Positions 42,801 through 45,172 of a stretch of 45,172 bases of DNA are shown one piece after another; the stretch's first letter is position 1, and each line of letters opens with the position of its first letter. Both the position numbers and the translations under genes were made by a program. Below the pieces are notes generated by a model. It did no database searches. It was given only the letters and a program-made list of their open reading frames with translations, and had not been told where the DNA came from. The DNA is from JBBQYA01 sp038209155 (GTDB lineage: Bacteria > Bacteroidota > Bacteroidia > Sphingobacteriales > Sphingobacteriaceae): contig JBBQYA010000012.1 in assembly GCA_038209155.1 (NCBI GenBank), positions 1 through 45,172 on the forward strand, given 5' to 3'.

Positions 42801-45172
42801 TGGACACTCACACCTGAACCAAAATTGGAAAAAATGTTGTTGTTCACATTCATAATGGCAGATGCTTCTGTTGCTCTAAATGCACTTCCATATATTCCTG
42901 TTCCATCAAATCGTACATTGTTATGATAAACTCCCACATAGTTGCAGGTATCTGCAATAATTCCAGCTGACAAAAGATTTGCTTTGAAACCAGAAGTAAT
43001 TAAATTATTTGAAATGATGAATTCTTTGGTTCCTGTGATTTTCAATAATTCAATGCCAGAATATTGAACTTTTTCAATAAAATTTCCATCAATTTTCTGA
43101 TCTCCATAGCTGAAAGAAACAAAGATTCCTTTGCTTAAAGCATTAGAACCAGGCGTTCTACCAGCAATACGGTTCTTTTGAATTAATGGAAGATCAACAA
43201 ATCTAGTACTGATTCCCGCTAAGACGAAATCTTTTATCGTATTATTTCTAATAATATTTCCTTGATCTCTATTTTCCTCTCCGTTTCCGATCATAAAAAT
43301 TCCATAGTAGCCTCCAGTTATGATATTATTGCTAATAATATTTTTACTTGAATTGGTAGCTGAACCATATATACTAAATGGTGAAGACGAAACGATACCC
43401 GCAATATTTTGAGTGGTAGTGCTTGTTTTATTTACATTAATATCACAACTATCAATGATATTGTTTTTTGCATTATTAGTTAATTGTATGGCAGAGGAAA
43501 ATGTACTTGAAAGATTTTCAATTAATAAATTGCTAATTCTGACATTTCTTGTTCCATCTAATCGTATAACTGCGTGACTCCGTGTAATATTATTTCCAGC
43601 TACTTTTATTTGAGCTTTATTATTCTTATCAAAAGAAGTGATGGTCATGAAAGGATTTTCATAAGACAATTCTAAGAACGGAATGATTAACTTCTCAGCA
43701 TATACTCCTGGATATATACGAATATTTAATGGTCCTGCTATACCACAACCGATGCTATCTAAAGCTTCTTGTATGGTTTGGAAATCTGCATTTGGATAAT
43801 TTAAAAAATTACCAACAGTTTTATTTCCATCTAATCCTGTACAAACTCTATCACAAGCAAAATCATTATTGTTTACTGTATCTAAAGGTAAAGATCCAGG
43901 TTTTACTCGAACACAGATATCATGATCTAAACGATCTATATTGTTCCATGCTACTGGAAACACAAAATTAAAGGTTTTAAATATTTTATCTAAAGGTGTT
44001 AAACTTACAGTTGATGCACCTGTAAATGGCGCTCCATCTATTGAAAACTCTAATTGTGCAGTTAAGCCAGCTAATGATTTTAAACCAACATTGGTCAATT
44101 TTACTGCAATAAAATTATTTCCACGTCTTACTACATTATTTAAAACTGCAGTTACATCCAAATCAAATTCTGTATTAACAAATTCATCTGCGCCAATGTC
44201 TGGCTTACCCGGAAGTTTTCTTCTTATTTCTTTATCTACATCAAACAGTATATCCTTTATAGTTGAACCTTTTCTGTCAACTGCAGGATTCTTTGAATGC
44301 AAATCTGTTTCTGTTCTGAAATTCGGTAAAACACTAATTGAGTTTTTATCTTTTCCAGTTGCGGTCTGCAATGCTTTTAAACTTCTATATCCTTTTCCCC
44401 AGAAAGCAAAAGATTTTGATTTCAACAAACCAGATTGAAACAAATTATTGTTATTTGAATTTGCGACCGAACTGGCATCTATGATATTTAATATTTTAGC
44501 TCCATTAATAGTTGCAAAAATATTATTTGTTATCACCAAGTTACCGCTTGGAATATCATTAGCATTCAATGCTCCTGCACTTATCGTATCTCCATCAAAA
44601 TTCACAGAATTAAAATGAACTCCTACATTGGTAGATGATCTTACAGAAATAGCGGATGCGGTATTAGAAAAATAAGTAAATCCAGCTCCGACAAAATTAT
44701 TGGAAATAATCCATTGTTTAGAACCTTGCCCAACATCTAATACCGAAATTCCTTGAAAAGTGATAGCAGAAATTTGGTTTGCGTTTATAGTTCCAAATTT
44801 AGAGAAACTTACAAAAATTCCTGTTCCTCCAGTTGTGTTCATTACCTTTCTGCCTGTTATTGTGTTATATTCAATTCTTGCATCTGTACTGCTTGTAAAT
44901 ATTCCGTAAGAGTAAACTTGTCGGATATTGTTATTAAGAATAGAATCATTAACATCTCGATTACTCTCATCCTTACCATTCATATTGATTCCGTAAAATC
45001 CTCCACTTAAATTATTATTTTTAATCGTAATAAAGTTTCCGTTTTTTCCTTTGTCTTTGAAAGTACCTAAAGCAGAAGCGGTTATAGGTGCAAAAGAAGT
45101 TCTATTGGATGTTGAGTCAACTTTTATAATACATCCTATCACTTTTACATTCTCACAAGCATTCGTGATATG
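39836..45172 (-). CDS. Second giant T9SS beta-helix protein, 5' end beyond the window
   Basis: At least 1778 codons. The frame is open to the right edge: upstream of an internal GTG at 45142 it reads HITNACENVKVIGCIIKVDS, which continues a beta-helix turn, so the true start and signal peptide lie outside. Two full modules and the end of another are visible, each closed by PDIGADEF or, in one case, a variant ending TVGAYEYY, followed by a CARDB-like domain. After two more Ig-like domains (SVDGGVIEIVSPNNSAPLSG; DTIDLSVSYFVTPIDGAKVS) comes a T9SS type A sorting domain (INVFPNPANSILNFD, RIEMYDIIGKMI, LANGNYVFRV). It is a paralogue of the gene immediately downstream and almost certainly shares its transcript. 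Confidence 0.93.
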   Translation of the reverse strand, partial: HITNACENVKVIGCIIKVDSTSNRTSFAPITASALGTFKDKGKNGNFITIKNNNLSGGFYGINMNGKDESNRDVNDSILNNNIRQVYSYGIFTSSTDARIEYNTITGRKVMNTTGGTGIFVSFSKFGTINANQISAITFQGISVLDVGQGSKQWIISNNFVGAGFTYFSNTASAISVRSSTNVGVHFNSVNFDGDTISAGALNANDIPSGNLVITNNIFATINGAKILNIIDASSVANSNNNNLFQSGLLKSKSFAFWGKGYRSLKALQTATGKDKNSISVLPNFRTETDLHSKNPAVDRKGSTIKDILFDVDKEIRRKLPGKPDIGADEFVNTEFDLDVTAVLNNVVRRGNNFIAVKLTNVGLKSLAGLTAQLEFSIDGAPFTGASTVSLTPLDKIFKTFNFVFPVAWNNIDRLDHDICVRVKPGSLPLDTVNNNDFACDRVCTGLDGNKTVGNFLNYPNADFQTIQEALDSIGCGIAGPLNIRIYPGVYAEKLIIPFLELSYENPFMTITSFDKNNKAQIKVAGNNITRSHAVIRLDGTRNVRISNLLIENLSSTFSSAIQLTNNAKNNIIDSCDINVNKTSTTTQNIAGIVSSSPFSIYGSATNSSKNIISNNIITGGYYGIFMIGNGEENRDQGNIIRNNTIKDFVLAGISTRFVDLPLIQKNRIAGRTPGSNALSKGIFVSFSYGDQKIDGNFIEKVQYSGIELLKITGTKEFIISNNLITSGFKANLLSAGIIADTCNYVGVYHNNVRFDGTGIYGSAFRATEASAIMNVNNNIFSNFGSGVSVHISNIREFFLSNNNDLYVANTANRFAIYSNGIAGITSADVRANLLGYQDASGLDENSFALLPPFNNINDMELTTAIDFYKKGKTVDSVLRDYKFNKRSPRLPTVGAYEYYLEPTDISIIKVRPDTTFLGNNDVKVTLLNEGNTSIIGQSINVQFKLASETNWRAPEVVTLSTLDTTYDREVFTFTGKLNLANYNTGRICVRIVPPGLTGDNINNPINLPNYEELCQDFCTAIKGGTYTVGGPTADFLNLAQVANALQCGYTDSVVFNIISGRYNERFTLPAYFEKGPENSITFQSVTGNPDDVIIDSVGKGFADHAIIRLNGTGYVRFLNLTIKNTGSSRGSAIHFSNGANNNLINNCKILLDTLSPANSLMGVVMSSNSGQTDATGAFLNRVSNSFIQGGAYGIHFKGFGGESNSSNNITNNIFRNNNVTAIKVINANVNNITKNNIIMRKNNRNSFGIDLDGMDEDINLSNNYLYGAGDKGFTLKNLDGLFKNVISNNMLAGGFINNNVGGIGMEMIECANTDVIHNSVRYDSLGVDTGSIAFNIMGGDGNRVYNNIFSNFGGGYGFVADDEAANSEILLDRNLLWTSGSTLGFWGSDIAATLPILITKSNQNLNSISKKPVFFSPTDLHTSDVALNGKGLGGTTVIFDYDNELRNLTTPDIGADEFVSSVDGGVIEIVSPNNSAPLSGLVNVIVKVKNFGTIDYVNPKVEYQVTGELPVSQIFTTNSTIKPDSVKTFTFSTKWPSKNVGNLQICARTIITDDLNTLNDSSCLLLFNVDTIDLSVSYFVTPIDGAKVSPNTPQSITIVVTNFSNTTVNKFDLNLDIDGSNVSVMPVTNANLEKLSSLSYTFTPYTLNTVLGSTYNLCAYPTVIGETNFDNDTACITVTGDFPNIIGQTSIGSNLINVFPNPANSILNFDLDLEQSENVRIEMYDIIGKMIKAENLGSVQAGKQIMPISISDLANGNYVFRVLIGNKSFRTNIIVSK
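40797..44205 (-). repeat. Regular module ends in the second beta-helix gene
   Basis: Equivalent module ends lie near 44190, 42490 (variant TVGAYEYY) and 40808, a period of about 1.68-1.70 kb, the same as in the neighbouring gene. The identical period in both genes supports a common modular ancestor. Confidence 0.78.

Noticed and set aside
43941..44438. 165-codon plus-strand frame inside the second giant gene
   Set aside because: Antisense to well-formed beta-helix/CARDB coding sequence; similar short antisense frames occur throughout both giant genes and inside mgtE and guaB.
1..45172. tRNA and rRNA genes, transposases or integrases
   Set aside because: I checked the gaps between genes for clover-leaf patterns, rRNA-like G+C-rich blocks and transposase-like frames and found none I could support.

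Overview
The window is A+T-rich DNA from a member of the Bacteroidota. The evidence is two giant surface proteins and one small one ending in type IX secretion (T9SS) type A sorting domains, TAnnTTTG -7 promoter boxes close to start codons, A-rich rather than Shine-Dalgarno leaders, a collagen-like surface protein, and a YpdA/BshB1 bacillithiol pair. I cannot place it below phylum. Roughly the first 153 bases do not belong: they are G+C-rich and encode ribosomal protein L13 of a gammaproteobacterium-like organism, fused in the middle of a Bacteroidota gene, so the left end is most likely a chimeric assembly join.

Layout. 1-153: foreign rplM fragment. 154-2280 (-): secreted protein with a regulatory-like beta-sandwich and an array of 87-bp (29-residue) charged helical repeats, cut at the join. 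2.4-6.2 kb: YpdA-like flavoprotein, Tet-type MFS pump, MgtE magnesium channel. 6.5-13.2 kb: kynurenine catabolism; kmo, kynU, ACMS decarboxylase and 3-hydroxyanthranilate dioxygenase run leftward, an atypical SDR and an aminomuconate-semialdehyde dehydrogenase rightward. Together they would take kynurenine to 2-aminomuconate. The tryptophan dioxygenase, formamidase and aminomuconate deaminase are not in the window.

13.2-21.5 kb: PIG-L deacetylase divergent from a GT-C type membrane glycosyltransferase, LolD-like ABC ATPase, sucC, Sua5/YrdC protein, small cysteine-containing membrane protein, thioredoxin-reductase-like ferredoxin-NADP reductase overlapping its 2Fe-2S ferredoxin, a THI5/NMT1-like protein without signal peptide, and a DUF3817 protein. 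21.5-24.2 kb is gene-poor and holds two decayed, same-orientation copies of the ferredoxin 3' end. They bracket a leftward pair encoding a collagen-like protein and a small T9SS protein.

24.2-33.8 kb: Bor-like lipoprotein, tiny membrane protein, unknown membrane-anchored protein, guaB, class IV aminotransferase, outer-membrane-type protein, RluD-type pseudouridine synthase, ACC deaminase/D-cysteine desulfhydrase-like enzyme, L-lysine 6-transaminase and BshB1. 33.96-45.17 kb: two adjacent leftward genes for giant parallel beta-helix T9SS proteins built from modules of about 1.68 kb; the upstream one runs off the right edge.

No rRNA, tRNA, CRISPR array, transposase or integrase was recognised. 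The least conventional elements are the 29-residue repeat protein, the three direct copies of the ferredoxin tail and terminator, and the modular beta-helix locus. I do not see convincing evidence for an entirely new defence or metabolic system.
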